Shown here: positions 7,301 through 15,962 of the stretch, piece by piece
Layout of the letters: every line of letters starts with the position of its first letter
Position numbering within the stretch: position 1 is the stretch's first letter
NCBI GenBank assembly: GCA_031281945.1
Contig: JAITER010000079.1
Span: 1-47,326, forward strand
Source of the DNA: Spirochaetaceae bacterium
GTDB lineage: Bacteria > Spirochaetota > Spirochaetia > Treponematales > Breznakiellaceae
Reading direction: 5' to 3'
Length of the DNA stretch: 47,326 nt
The notes under the pieces: generated by a model
Database searches by the model: none
The model's input: only the letters and a program-made list of their open reading frames with translations
Told to the model about the DNA's origin: nothing
Made by a program: the position numbers and the translations under genes

Positions 7301-8569
7301 ATGTGTAAAAAAACATTTCCGCTTTCAAAAAAGGAGCTGGAAGACGTCGCGAAGCGTTTTCCCACTCCTTTTTATTTATATGACGAAAAAGCCATACGCA
7401 AAAACGCCCGCGACATAAAAGCGGCTTTTTCCTGTTTTGAAGATTTTTACGAACATTTCGCGGTAAAAGCGCTTCCAAACCCGCATATCCTTAAAATTTT
7501 AAAAGAAGAAGGGTTTGGAGCCGACTGCTCAAGTTTAACGGAGCTTCTTTTAGCCGAAAACGCGGGGTTGCGCGGCGATGAAGTTATGTTCACTTCAAAC
7601 GAAACGCCTTCTTGCGAATACAAAAAAGCGGCCTCCATGGGAGCCGTAATAAATTTAGACGATATAACGCATATAGATTTTCTGGAAAAAAAATGCGGGT
7701 TGCCGGAGTTGCTTTCATTTCGTTACAATCCAGGCGACAAAAAGATAGGAAACGCCATAATAGGCTCCCCGCTGGAAGCAAAATACGGCCTTACATTCGA
7801 GCAGCTTATACAGGCGTATAAAATCGCTAAAGACAAAGGCGTTAAACGTTTCGCGTTGCACACAATGGTGGCTTCCAACGAGCTTAACGCCGGCTATCAC
7901 ATAGAAACAGGCTCTCTGCTTTTTCAAACGGCGGCCGCCATAAAAGAGCGTTGCGGCGTGGTTTTAGAGTTTATAAATCTGGGCGGCGGCGTCGGAATCC
8001 CATACAAGCCGGAAGATAAAGCGTTGGATTACAATTTTCTATCCAGCGGCCTTAAAAAGCTCTTTGATTCAATTTTGGTTCCGGCAGGTTTAGGCTCTAT
8101 AAAAATCAGAACGGAATGGGGAAGAACCATCACCGGGCCTTACGGCTATTTGGTTTCCAGGGCCATACACAAAAAAGACATATACAGAAAATATATAGGG
8201 CTGGACGCTTCCATGGCGGATCTGATGCGTCCGGCTATATACGGCGCGTATCATCACATAAGCGTAATTGGAAAAGAAAACGAGCCGGCTGAGGAAACTT
8301 ACGACGTCGTAGGCGGCCTGTGCGAAAACAACGACAAGTTCGCCATTATGCGCAATTTGCCCCGCATACACGCGGACGAGGACGACGGCGATTTAATTGT
8401 AATACACGATTCGGGAGCTCACGGCAGGGCTATGGGCTTTAACTATAACGGCAAACTTAGGGCCGGAGAACTTTTATTGTGCGAAGACGGCGGAATAAAA
8501 GTTATACGGCGCAAAGAAACCGCGGCGGATTATTTCGCGACATGCGATTCTACGGGCTTTTACCTGTAA
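7301..8569 (+). CDS. lysA: Diaminopimelate decarboxylase-like PLP enzyme
   Basis: A 422-residue fold-type III PLP decarboxylase; the likely reaction is meso-diaminopimelate to lysine. Marks are the PLP lysine in HFAVKALPNP (Lys56), GGGVGIPY, TEWGRTITGPYG (family EPGR written EWGR), GGLCENNDKFA (the usual G-x-CE-x-x-D) and GAHGRAMGFNYNG near the C-terminus. The usual HIGS motif is replaced by HTMVAS, so substrate preference could differ from a standard LysA. The frame is open from 7163, but the first 46 codons show no family character and include a repeated aaaagcttttggtt, so I place the start at ATG 7301. No Shine-Dalgarno site is seen; TACAAT (7289-7294) lies six bases before the ATG. Confidence 0.85.
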   Translation: MCKKTFPLSKKELEDVAKRFPTPFYLYDEKAIRKNARDIKAAFSCFEDFYEHFAVKALPNPHILKILKEEGFGADCSSLTELLLAENAGLRGDEVMFTSNETPSCEYKKAASMGAVINLDDITHIDFLEKKCGLPELLSFRYNPGDKKIGNAIIGSPLEAKYGLTFEQLIQAYKIAKDKGVKRFALHTMVASNELNAGYHIETGSLLFQTAAAIKERCGVVLEFINLGGGVGIPYKPEDKALDYNFLSSGLKKLFDSILVPAGLGSIKIRTEWGRTITGPYGYLVSRAIHKKDIYRKYIGLDASMADLMRPAIYGAYHHISVIGKENEPAEETYDVVGGLCENNDKFAIMRNLPRIHADEDDGDLIVIHDSGAHGRAMGFNYNGKLRAGELLLCEDGGIKVIRRKETAADYFATCDSTGFYL

Positions 8570-8789
8570 GAAGCTTTTATTATAAAAAGCCGCTTAAAAA
8601 TAAAAACATTAACGGGCGAAAGCCGGATTGCAAGGCTCTTGCTTTTATCAGGCGCTATTTTGACGCGGCGTTCCAAAAACAGCCGAAAATCATTTTTTAT
8701 AACGGGCCGCCGGTTGAATTTTGATAAAATGGAAATTAAACGCTATTTTGCCGCCGCGCAAGAACGCGGTCGCGACGCAAGGTGAAAAA

Positions 8790-9941
8790 ATGAAAAAAAA
8801 AGTGGCCGTGCTCGGAGCCGGCGGATCTATAGGGCGGGGAGCCTTGGATGTAATACGCGAAAGAAAAGATTTGTTTGAAGGCGCGCTTTTCGCGGTGGAT
8901 AAAAATTTAAATTGTTTGGAAGAACTTTTTAAAGAATTTCCAACCGCCCGCTTCGCCGCGGTTTCCGCGGATAAAGATGCGGCGTCCGAAGGCTTAAAAA
9001 AAAGGCTTTATTGCGGTAAAGACGCGGTTTTGCGGGCTTTGGAAGATGTAAAACCGGACGCGGTTGTAAACGGCGTAAGCGGCGCCGCCGGCCTGCTCCC
9101 TTCGTTAAAGGCGGTGGAAATAGGCTGTAATTTAGCTCTCGCAAACAAAGAATCCGTAGTTATGGCCTGGGATATTATAAAAGAAGCCGCGCAAAAAAGC
9201 GGAAGCGTGGTAATTCCTGTGGATTCTGAATGTTCCGCGATATTTAACCTTGTAAATCAAACCGGAAAGGAAAATTTACGCCGCATAATACTCACCGCCT
9301 CAGGCGGGCCTTTTAGAGACGCTTCGTTGGAAGAATTGCGCGAGGTTGACGTAGAAAAGGCGTTGCGCCATCCCACATGGAAAATGGGGCCTAAAATAAC
9401 GCTGGATTCATCTACTTTGGCTAACAAAGGGCTTGAAGTTATACAAATTTCCAAAATCATGGAGGTGAGCCCTTCAATTATAGATGTATCGGTTCATAGG
9501 CAAAGCATAGTTCATTCATTAATTTCTCTAAAAGACGGCGCCGTTTACGCGGCTCTTTCAAAACCAGACATGAGGCTGCCCATACATCAGGCGCTTCACT
9601 ACCCGTTATGCGAGAGCTCGCGGTGGGGCGAAATGGATTTTGAAAACGACTCGCCGCTTTCGCTTACTTTTGAAAAACCGGACTGTGAAAAATTCCCGCT
9701 TCTCCCGCTGGCGTTCCACGCCGCTAAAGCCGGCGGTTTTTACCCGGCGGCGTATAACGCGGCCAATGAAATCGCGGACGAGCGCTTTATAAAAGGCGAT
9801 GCGTCTTTTTTGGACATACCTAAAATAACGGCTTCGGTTCTGGAGGCGGACTGGGCCGCCAAAGACAAAAGTTTAACTTTAGAGGCCGTTTTGGAAGCCG
9901 ACTCCGCGGCCCGCCGCATGGCCTGGAGCGTAAAATGTTGA
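8790..9941 (+). CDS. dxr: 1-deoxy-D-xylulose 5-phosphate reductoisomerase
   Basis: A 383-residue NADPH-dependent enzyme converting DXP to methylerythritol 4-phosphate, the committed step of the MEP isoprenoid pathway. Family blocks seen are the nucleotide-binding GAGGSIGRGALDVI (usually GSTGSIG), ANKESVVMAWD, PVDSECSAIF (metal-binding Asp and Glu kept; the following His of most family members is Cys here), LTASGGPFRD, HPTWKMGPKITLDSSTLANKG and HRQSIVHSLI (usually HPQS). I use ATG 8790 because AAGGTG precedes it and the Rossmann strand starts right after; the frame is open from 8721. It overlaps rseP by 7 bases, the same neighbour order as in known treponemes. Confidence 0.94.
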   Translation: MKKKVAVLGAGGSIGRGALDVIRERKDLFEGALFAVDKNLNCLEELFKEFPTARFAAVSADKDAASEGLKKRLYCGKDAVLRALEDVKPDAVVNGVSGAAGLLPSLKAVEIGCNLALANKESVVMAWDIIKEAAQKSGSVVIPVDSECSAIFNLVNQTGKENLRRIILTASGGPFRDASLEELREVDVEKALRHPTWKMGPKITLDSSTLANKGLEVIQISKIMEVSPSIIDVSVHRQSIVHSLISLKDGAVYAALSKPDMRLPIHQALHYPLCESSRWGEMDFENDSPLSLTFEKPDCEKFPLLPLAFHAAKAGGFYPAAYNAANEIADERFIKGDASFLDIPKITASVLEADWAAKDKSLTLEAVLEADSAARRMAWSVKC

Positions 9942-11290
9942 TTCTTAAAATACTTCTTGGAGTTTTCGGCCTTGGAATCGTTGTTTTTGTACACGAGCTA
10001 GGCCATTTTTTAGCGGCCCGCATTTGCGGCATAAAAGTAACCGCTTTTTCGCTCGGCTGGGGGCCGGCGGCGATTCACAAAGAAATAAACGGGGTGGATT
10101 ACCGCATAGGGTTTTTCCCGGTGGGCGGTTACTGCACAATGGCCGGGGAAAGCGACTTTAGAAAAGTTTACGAAAACCGCAAAAACGGCGTTGAACCGGA
10201 AAAAGGCGACTTTTACGGCGCAAGCCCAGTCCGCCGCATGATTACTTCTTTTGCGGGCCCTTTTTTCAACTTAATCTTCTCTGTAATAGTGTTTAGCGTC
10301 GTTATGGGCGCCGGTTACGAATTCACCACGCTGCCAAACCGTATAGCGCTCGCAAAAGACGTAACAGGCAAAAGCTACCCCTCCGACAGGGCCGGACTTG
10401 TTTCAGGCGACTTTATCACCGCCATTAACGGAGAAAAAACCGAAAATTATCACGACATACAAAAATTGATAGCGGTGAACGCCAAAAAAACGCTTGATTT
10501 TACAATATTGCGGGACGGGAAAGAATTGAATTTTTCTATAGAACCGGAGCTTGAAAAAGAAACCGGCGCGGGTAAAATAGGCGTGTATTTTTGGAGCGAC
10601 CCTGTAATTTACGAACTAAAACCAGACGGGGCCGCCGCCAGAGCGGGCCTTTTGTCCGGAGATAAAATTATAAAATGGGACGGCGAAGATTTTCCATATT
10701 CCGCCGCTTTGTATAAAATATACAAAGATAAAGAAATGACGGGCGTAATTCCGGTGGTTTACGAAAGAGCCGGAGAAATTTTTGACGCCGAAATAAAGAT
10801 GTCGCCGCAAGACGGAGGGGACGCGGGTATAGTTTGGCCTTACATCAAAAGTAAAACCCCCGATTACGGCTTTTTCGGCTCAATCGGCCAAGGCTCCATT
10901 CTGGCGTGGGAGACTTTCTCCGCCTCTGTGCGCGGCCTTTCCCTGCTTTTTAGCGGGGTGGATTTAACAAAAGCGGTTTCCGGCCCGGTGCGTATAACCT
11001 ATATGGCCGGCGAAATAGCCGCTGAAGGTTTCTCCGGCGCCAAAATTTCCGCCCTGCGCAACTTTTTTGAATTTCTAGCCCTAATCTCCATAGCCCTGGC
11101 CGTTATGAACCTTCTGCCGCTTCCAATCCTGGACGGAGGCGCCATAGTTATGTTCCTTGTGGAACTAATCAGAGGCAAACCCGCCCCGCCCCGCTTTTTT
11201 TTCGCGCTGCAAACAGCGGGCGTCGTCCTGATAGCGGGGCTTATGGCGCTGGCCTTGTACGGAGACGTCATGTTTTTTATAAGAAAATGA
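9935..11290 (+). CDS. rseP: RIP zinc metalloprotease RseP (site-2 protease)
   Basis: A 451-residue inner-membrane zinc protease that cleaves transmembrane substrates such as anti-sigma factors and remnant signal peptides. HELGH at residues 20-24 in the first membrane helix binds zinc together with the Asp of PLPILDGG at 395-402. Two PDZ-like regions lie between (about 115-200 and 205-290), as in the double-PDZ RseP form. The C-terminus has two further membrane segments. ATG 9935 is read inside the last codons of dxr, with GGAG upstream, so the two are translationally linked. Its 3' end overlaps a convergent minus-strand gene by 14 bases. Confidence 0.94.
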   Translation: MLILKILLGVFGLGIVVFVHELGHFLAARICGIKVTAFSLGWGPAAIHKEINGVDYRIGFFPVGGYCTMAGESDFRKVYENRKNGVEPEKGDFYGASPVRRMITSFAGPFFNLIFSVIVFSVVMGAGYEFTTLPNRIALAKDVTGKSYPSDRAGLVSGDFITAINGEKTENYHDIQKLIAVNAKKTLDFTILRDGKELNFSIEPELEKETGAGKIGVYFWSDPVIYELKPDGAAARAGLLSGDKIIKWDGEDFPYSAALYKIYKDKEMTGVIPVVYERAGEIFDAEIKMSPQDGGDAGIVWPYIKSKTPDYGFFGSIGQGSILAWETFSASVRGLSLLFSGVDLTKAVSGPVRITYMAGEIAAEGFSGAKISALRNFFEFLALISIALAVMNLLPLPILDGGAIVMFLVELIRGKPAPPRFFFALQTAGVVLIAGLMALALYGDVMFFIRK

Positions 11291-11747
11291 GTATATGAGC
11301 CGGCACAGGCTTCTGGGCGTTGGAAAAATACGATCCTTTATATTGCGGCATGGATTTAGGAATGATTTCAAGCCATCCTTTTATAATGGTTGCGTTAAAC
11401 TCCCCATTATTGATTTTTAACATAAATTGAATCGCCTGGTCTATACAAATAAGAACAATCGCGACTGCCATCATTATTGGCGCCGGAATACGGTTTTTAT
11501 AACCAATGTAATAATTTATAAAAATCCCAAGAAAAAAAAGCAACGCCCCCGGTATAAAATTACACCAAAACCAAATCTGTTTTGGATATTGCGCGATCCT
11601 TTGTAATAATGCGTCTTCACCCCAAAAGTAATATAATTCTTTACTGGTTAAGAGTAATAAAAAAAACAACAACCACGGGAGGCTAAAGCAAATAAAAACT
11701 TGTATATAAGTTAGCGATGGTTGCGCAACCTTTAACGAGGATTTCAT
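11277..11747 (-). CDS. Small multi-pass membrane protein, unknown
   Basis: A 156-residue protein with three or four predicted membrane segments (about residues 14-34, 60-82 and 92-112). I do not recognise the family. The stretch ICIDQAIQFMLKINNG followed by a short strand-rich part and NAQ faintly recalls signal peptidase II, but the second catalytic Asp region cannot be identified, so I do not call it lspA. It is visibly more AT-rich than its neighbours and lacks a Shine-Dalgarno site, which could mean recent acquisition. It converges on rseP, with the 3' ends overlapping. Confidence 0.55.
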   Translation of the reverse strand: MKSSLKVAQPSLTYIQVFICFSLPWLLFFLLLLTSKELYYFWGEDALLQRIAQYPKQIWFWCNFIPGALLFFLGIFINYYIGYKNRIPAPIMMAVAIVLICIDQAIQFMLKINNGEFNATIIKGWLEIIPKSMPQYKGSYFSNAQKPVPAHILIFL

Positions 11748-11911
11748 ATAAATTATTCAGTATGTAAACATCTAATGGATTTACATTACAACAAACGTCT
11801 TTTTAATGTAAATCCGGTAGAGAGGTCGCTTTCACAGACTGCGATTCCACAAAACCGGCGGCGGCGTCAAGACGGGGCGGCGCCGGTATGTTCAAATGGC
11901 GTTAATTTCGC

Positions 11912-11917
11912 TAGAAT
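11912..11917 (+). promoter_or_regulatory. Likely -10 element of a leaderless PUR-protein gene
   Basis: TAGAAT is seven bases before ATG 11925, where no Shine-Dalgarno site exists. A weak -35 candidate TGTTCA lies 17 bases upstream (11889-11894). Confidence 0.45.
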
Positions 11918-11924
11918 TCACCGC

Positions 11925-12287
11925 ATGGGTATACGAGGAGAGGTTTTTTCCACAAGAGTTCTATTAAAAAACAGGTCTTATTTTTTTAACGTTAAAGAAA
12001 ACCGTTCAGGCGATCTTTATTTTAACGTTGTAGAAAGCAAAAACAACGACTCAGGGGGGTTTGAGCGCCAATCAGTAATTGTTTTTGACGAAGATTTAAC
12101 TGAATTCTTAAAAGGATTTGACGAAACGCTGAAGGTTTTTGAAAAACTGATGCGCGAAAAGCGCAGAACGGGTTCTCCGGCCAGGTTAAAACCTCAAAAA
12201 GAAGAACCGCGTTACAAAACGGGCAAAAAAGGAAAAATCCTTATCGCACGTAAAAAAGAAGAAGCGAAAGCCCCAAAGCCGGAATAG
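11925..12287 (+). CDS. PUR-domain nucleic-acid-binding protein (DUF3276 / BpuR-like)
   Basis: A 120-residue protein with one PUR repeat: GEVFSTRVLLKNRSYFFNVKEN then GDLYFNVVESK and a C-terminal amphipathic helix (about 60-80), followed by a Lys/Arg-rich tail. Spirochaete relatives such as Borrelia BpuR bind DNA and RNA and act as regulators; the same is likely here but the target is unknown. The frame is open from 11775, but family similarity starts at MGIRGEVFSTR, so I chose ATG 11925. No ribosome binding site is visible. The tail is low complexity and probably disordered. Confidence 0.82.
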   Translation: MGIRGEVFSTRVLLKNRSYFFNVKENRSGDLYFNVVESKNNDSGGFERQSVIVFDEDLTEFLKGFDETLKVFEKLMREKRRTGSPARLKPQKEEPRYKTGKKGKILIARKKEEAKAPKPE

Positions 12288-12333
12288 ATTTAAGAAACGC
12301 GATTTTTTAAATCTATAAGTTTTAAGGTTTGTT

Positions 12334-13119
12334 TTGAAGCAGTTTATATTGAACGCGGCGCCGGACGAGCGCGGGTTTGCGCGTTTAACTGGCGGTGAAT
12401 TTCATTACCTGGCCCGCGTAAGGCGGATGAAAACAGGCGATGGTTTTGAGGCTCTTTCGCCGGACGGAAGTCGTTTACATATTGAAGTTAAAGCCGTTGA
12501 GCGGGACTCGATTATTTTGCAATGCGCGTCCGCCGCGGAAACCGCAAAAATTTTAAAAGATTTTCCGCTCCCGCCGCCCATACACCTTTTCCAGGCGCTT
12601 CCCAGGGGGGCTAAATTGGACCTGATTGTAAGGCAGGCTGTGGAAATAGAGGCCGCCTCCGTAATACCTTTTTACAGCGAGCGTTGCCAGGTAAAAACGG
12701 ATTCCTTTAAAAACCGGGCTTTGCGCCTGGGTAAAATTATAAAAGAAGCGCGGCAGCAAAGCGGATCGCGCGCGGACACGGTTTTGGAGGCGCCTTTTTC
12801 TTTTAACGGCGCTATTTCGCGCTGGGAGGAATTAAAAAGCTCTTCGGAATCTCCCGCGGGCTTTTTTTTGCACGAGGCGTTTATACAAAAAACCGGTTTT
12901 CATGACGTGCTGTCGGTTGCGCCGGGCCTTGTGGCGGCGGTTGTGGGGCCTGAGGGCGGGTTCACCGCGAAAGAAGCGGCGCGCTTGCAGGCGGCCGGTT
13001 TTACGCCGGTAATACTAGGCGCTTCAATTTTAAGGGTGGAAACGGCGGCTTTATACGCTCTTTCGGTTATACGCGCTCTATTGCTAGAGAGGGATATGTG
13101 GACGGCCTCGAAAAAATAG
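12334..13119 (+). CDS. rsmE: 16S rRNA m3U1498 methyltransferase (RsmE)
   Basis: A 261-residue SPOUT-class methyltransferase that methylates U1498 of 16S rRNA using S-adenosylmethionine. An N-terminal PUA-like part with GGEFHYLARVRRMKTGD is followed by the knotted domain containing VVGPEGGF and the SAM-loop ILGASILRVETAA near the end. Length is normal (about 245-260). The start is TTG, preceded by AAGG at a good distance. The next gene begins 22 bases before its stop, indicating a shared transcript. Confidence 0.92.
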   Translation: MKQFILNAAPDERGFARLTGGEFHYLARVRRMKTGDGFEALSPDGSRLHIEVKAVERDSIILQCASAAETAKILKDFPLPPPIHLFQALPRGAKLDLIVRQAVEIEAASVIPFYSERCQVKTDSFKNRALRLGKIIKEARQQSGSRADTVLEAPFSFNGAISRWEELKSSSESPAGFFLHEAFIQKTGFHDVLSVAPGLVAAVVGPEGGFTAKEAARLQAAGFTPVILGASILRVETAALYALSVIRALLLERDMWTASKK

Positions 13120-13847
13120 AATTATTAAAAATTCCAATAAACATTATTCCGCCTGAAAAAGTGGAAGAAATAGCGTACAAGCTGTTAAGCGAAAAAAAAC
13201 CGGCGTCCATCGTGTTGTTGTCCTATTTTGATTTGCTTAAGGCCAGAAGCGCGGGAGAATACAGGGATTTTGTGTTGAACGCGAGCCTTGTAATCCCAAT
13301 TTCCAAAAGCATTATAAGCGGAGCTAAATTTCTTAAATTAACGCCGCCAATTCGTTATATGCCTTTTGATTTTATAGTGAATCTGCTGACCTCGCTGGAA
13401 AAACGGGAGCAATCGGTTTATCTTTTGGGCGGAAAGCCGGCGGCTCTTCTTAAAACCGAAAAAAACATACGGCAAACTTTTCCGTCCCTGCGCGTGATAG
13501 GCCGGTATCCCGGCTATTATAAAAAACAAAATGAACAAACCATTATTACAATGATACGAAAGTCGACGCCGTCTCTTCTTTTGGTGGGGCAGGGCGTTCA
13601 CGGCAGGGAAAAATGGCTTGCGCATAACAACGAAAAGTTGGGGCGCGGGATACATTTGTGGTGCAGCGATATTTTCGACGTCTTCGCCGAGCGCAGAAAG
13701 TACCCTTCAAGGGCGTTGTTCAACCTGGGGCTTGAATGGGCGGGGTATTTTATTCAAAAGCCGGTGAGATTTTTTAGGGTGTTTCCTTTTCTTTATTATA
13801 ACATATTGCTTTTAATCACCCGCATAGCTCAAAAAGGCAAATCCTAA
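13098..13847 (+). CDS. WecG/TagA/CpsF-family glycosyltransferase-like protein (divergent)
   Basis: A 249-residue protein with the overall plan of the WecG/TagA family, which moves ManNAc-type sugars to lipid-linked carriers: a Rossmann-like N-terminal half, QSVYLLGGKPAALLKTEKNI (the usual 'lLGG' block), then a C-terminal block reading GQGVHGREKWLAHN where the family has G.P.QE.W. The DG motif usually found near residue 65 is replaced by PISKSIISGAKFL, so the canonical catalytic Asp is missing and activity is uncertain. The start is GTG with AGAGAGGG upstream, inside the end of rsmE. A basic, hydrophobic C-terminus suggests membrane contact. It lies far from the other glycan genes. Confidence 0.7.
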   Translation: MDGLEKIELLKIPINIIPPEKVEEIAYKLLSEKKPASIVLLSYFDLLKARSAGEYRDFVLNASLVIPISKSIISGAKFLKLTPPIRYMPFDFIVNLLTSLEKREQSVYLLGGKPAALLKTEKNIRQTFPSLRVIGRYPGYYKKQNEQTIITMIRKSTPSLLLVGQGVHGREKWLAHNNEKLGRGIHLWCSDIFDVFAERRKYPSRALFNLGLEWAGYFIQKPVRFFRVFPFLYYNILLLITRIAQKGKS

Positions 13848-13864
13848 AATTCGCGCATCTAATT

Positions 13865-14608
13865 ATGAATAATATATTTAACGCGCCTATACATCATATT
13901 AAAATCTGCGGCAGTTCCATGGACGAAGCGCGCCTTCTTGTAAAAGAACGCGGGGCTGAAACAGGGACTGTAATAATAACGGATTTTCAGAAAAACGGGC
14001 GCGGCAGAAAACCTTCCAGGGTGTGGGAGGCGGAAGAAGGCCTATCTTTATTATGCACTATAATTATGCGTTATAAAGACTTTTACGATATGCCGAAAGC
14101 GCTTCCGCTTCAAACCGGGATGTGCGTTCTTAAAGCCGTTGTAAAAACGGCGCCTTCTTTGCGCGGAAAAACATTCGTAAAATGGCCGAACGACGTTATG
14201 GTAAACGGTAAAAAAGCCGCCGGAATTTTATGCGAAACGGACGGGTCTTACTGTTTAATAGGGATTGGGGTCAACGTAGCGCAAAAAACTTTTCCGGTAA
14301 AAAACGCCGCCAGCCTTTTAACCGAAAGCGCGGACGAAATAAACAGCGAATCCCGCTTCATTCTTTTAGAACACATTTTGGAACATATTTTTTATGATAT
14401 AAAGCGCGGCGATGATTGGATAGAAGAATTAAATAAAAATTTATACATGAAAGAAAATTATATTTCTTTTATGAAAGGCGAAGCTGACAGCGGGAAAATC
14501 GTCCGCGGGATTTTAAAAGGCGTGGGAGAAAACGGTGAATTGGTTGTTTTTTGCGAAGACGAAAACAAGATTAAAAAATTTGTATCCGGCGAAATAATAT
14601 TAAAATAA
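13865..14608 (+). CDS. birA: Biotin--[acetyl-CoA-carboxylase] ligase
   Basis: A 247-residue ligase that makes biotinyl-AMP and transfers biotin to a carrier-protein lysine. GRGRKPSRVWEAEEG (the biotinyl-AMP loop) and KWPNDVMVNGKKAAGIL are diagnostic, and the C-terminal SH3-like part (about 205-247) is present. The N-terminal helix-turn-helix found in bifunctional BirA repressors is absent, so this is the ligase-only form. Biotin carboxylase lies about 5 kb downstream (19868), an obvious client pathway, though no biotin carrier gene is in the window. No Shine-Dalgarno site is seen. The next gene starts two bases after its stop. Confidence 0.92.
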   Translation: MNNIFNAPIHHIKICGSSMDEARLLVKERGAETGTVIITDFQKNGRGRKPSRVWEAEEGLSLLCTIIMRYKDFYDMPKALPLQTGMCVLKAVVKTAPSLRGKTFVKWPNDVMVNGKKAAGILCETDGSYCLIGIGVNVAQKTFPVKNAASLLTESADEINSESRFILLEHILEHIFYDIKRGDDWIEELNKNLYMKENYISFMKGEADSGKIVRGILKGVGENGELVVFCEDENKIKKFVSGEIILK

Positions 14609-14609
14609 T

Positions 14610-15941
14610 ATGATAGATCTAGATTTGGGCATACTGGAAATAACCATCGCTTTTTTTCTTTTTATGCCGGTGATTCGCCCGTTTGTAAAGTCTCTCTGGC
14701 CTATAGAGGGAGTGTCGTGGTTTCCATTGATAGCGCTTGTTTGCGCCGCCGGCTTGTTTTTTGTTTACGGCTTCCGTCCTGAGTGCATACCGCTTTTGCT
14801 ATACGTTATAGTTGTAAATATTATAAATATACCTGATATACACGCTCATATTTCGCGTTTATGGAACAAAGATTTTATAGACCGCAGCTTTTTGTTTTTT
14901 TTTGTAAATATATTTTTTTTATGCCTTACGACGGCGGTAGCCGTTGTGTTTCTGCCTTTAAGCGGGACTTCTCTTTCCACCGAAAATGTGGAAACAATTG
15001 AATTAAAAGACGCGAAAAACGGCAAAACGTTTACGGTTCGTATATACAAGCGAGCCGAAAATGATTCCCCTGAATCTTCGGCTTCCCGGCCTGTAATCCT
15101 GGTCTCCCCGCCAATTTCAGGCTCCATAGGCGCCGTCGACCTGGTTTGCGCGAGCGTTTGCGAAAAAGGAAACATCGCCGTCTCTTTTTCCAGAAAAGAC
15201 CTGGATTTACCGGCTTATAAACCAGAAGGCGGAATTTATATGCCGGGATACATGAATGTTTTTAACAACTGGGCTGTTATAACACGCGCCCGTGAATATC
15301 AAAAAGAAAACGAAACGGCCCGCCTGCTGGAAAAAGAACGGGAAAACGACTTAAAATTTATTTTAAATTTTATTGACGCTCTTTTTAGAAACAATCCAAA
15401 AATAGTAATAGGCTACGGTTTAGGAGGCGGGGCCGCCGTAACAGCGGTTCAGGATGAAGTTTTTACCGGCGAACATCCTTCTTTGCGGGGCGTCGTCGCT
15501 GTAGAAAGCTATCTGTATTCATGCTGGGGGAGCGAGCCGCTTCCGCCTATGAAGCCTACGGATTTTCTTTTTCCTATAGACTTTTTTCACAACCTAAAAA
15601 ACAGGTTTACGGGTAAATACCCCGTAAAAATATCCACGCTGGAAGACGCGCCGCGCCCGAAACTTCCGGTTTTATTTATAGTTTCTGATAAAGTGGAAAG
15701 AACCAAAAACGGCTTCGGGCTTTACGACGCCGTTGAAAAAACCGTTTCCATTTCCGGCGGAATGTGCGGCATATACTCCGTTAAAAATGTAAAAGCCGTT
15801 GATTGGACTGACGCGCCGGCCAAATATCCGTTTTTGCGCTTTATAATCAGCGGTTTCACAAAAAGCGCGTGGAAAAATCTGGATTGCGTTTCCAACGCCG
15901 CATCTGTTTTTCAGCGTTTTATATATCAAACAACCCGTTAA
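14610..15941 (+). CDS. Membrane protein with degenerate alpha/beta-hydrolase domain
   Basis: A 443-residue protein of unknown function. Four hydrophobic segments (about 8-26, 38-55, 58-76, 92-117) are followed by a soluble domain that looks like an alpha/beta hydrolase: RPVILVSPP (oxyanion strand), then KIVIGYGLGGGAA at 264-276 in the place of the nucleophile elbow, and LPVLFIVSDKVE later. The G-x-S-x-G serine is Gly270 here, so classical esterase chemistry is unlikely; it may bind rather than cleave. The start sits two bases after the birA stop, so they are cotranscribed. No homolog with known function comes to mind. Confidence 0.75.
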   Translation: MIDLDLGILEITIAFFLFMPVIRPFVKSLWPIEGVSWFPLIALVCAAGLFFVYGFRPECIPLLLYVIVVNIINIPDIHAHISRLWNKDFIDRSFLFFFVNIFFLCLTTAVAVVFLPLSGTSLSTENVETIELKDAKNGKTFTVRIYKRAENDSPESSASRPVILVSPPISGSIGAVDLVCASVCEKGNIAVSFSRKDLDLPAYKPEGGIYMPGYMNVFNNWAVITRAREYQKENETARLLEKERENDLKFILNFIDALFRNNPKIVIGYGLGGGAAVTAVQDEVFTGEHPSLRGVVAVESYLYSCWGSEPLPPMKPTDFLFPIDFFHNLKNRFTGKYPVKISTLEDAPRPKLPVLFIVSDKVERTKNGFGLYDAVEKTVSISGGMCGIYSVKNVKAVDWTDAPAKYPFLRFIISGFTKSAWKNLDCVSNAASVFQRFIYQTTR

Positions 15942-15962
15942 AAAAGACGAGCCGTTTAAGCC

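Noticed and set aside
8479-8724. 81-residue frame between lysA and dxr
   Set aside because: It begins inside lysA in another frame and has no ribosome binding site or family resemblance.
11277-11747. Calling the small membrane protein signal peptidase II
   Set aside because: Only the D-Q pair and helix layout are suggestive; the second catalytic Asp block is not identifiable.
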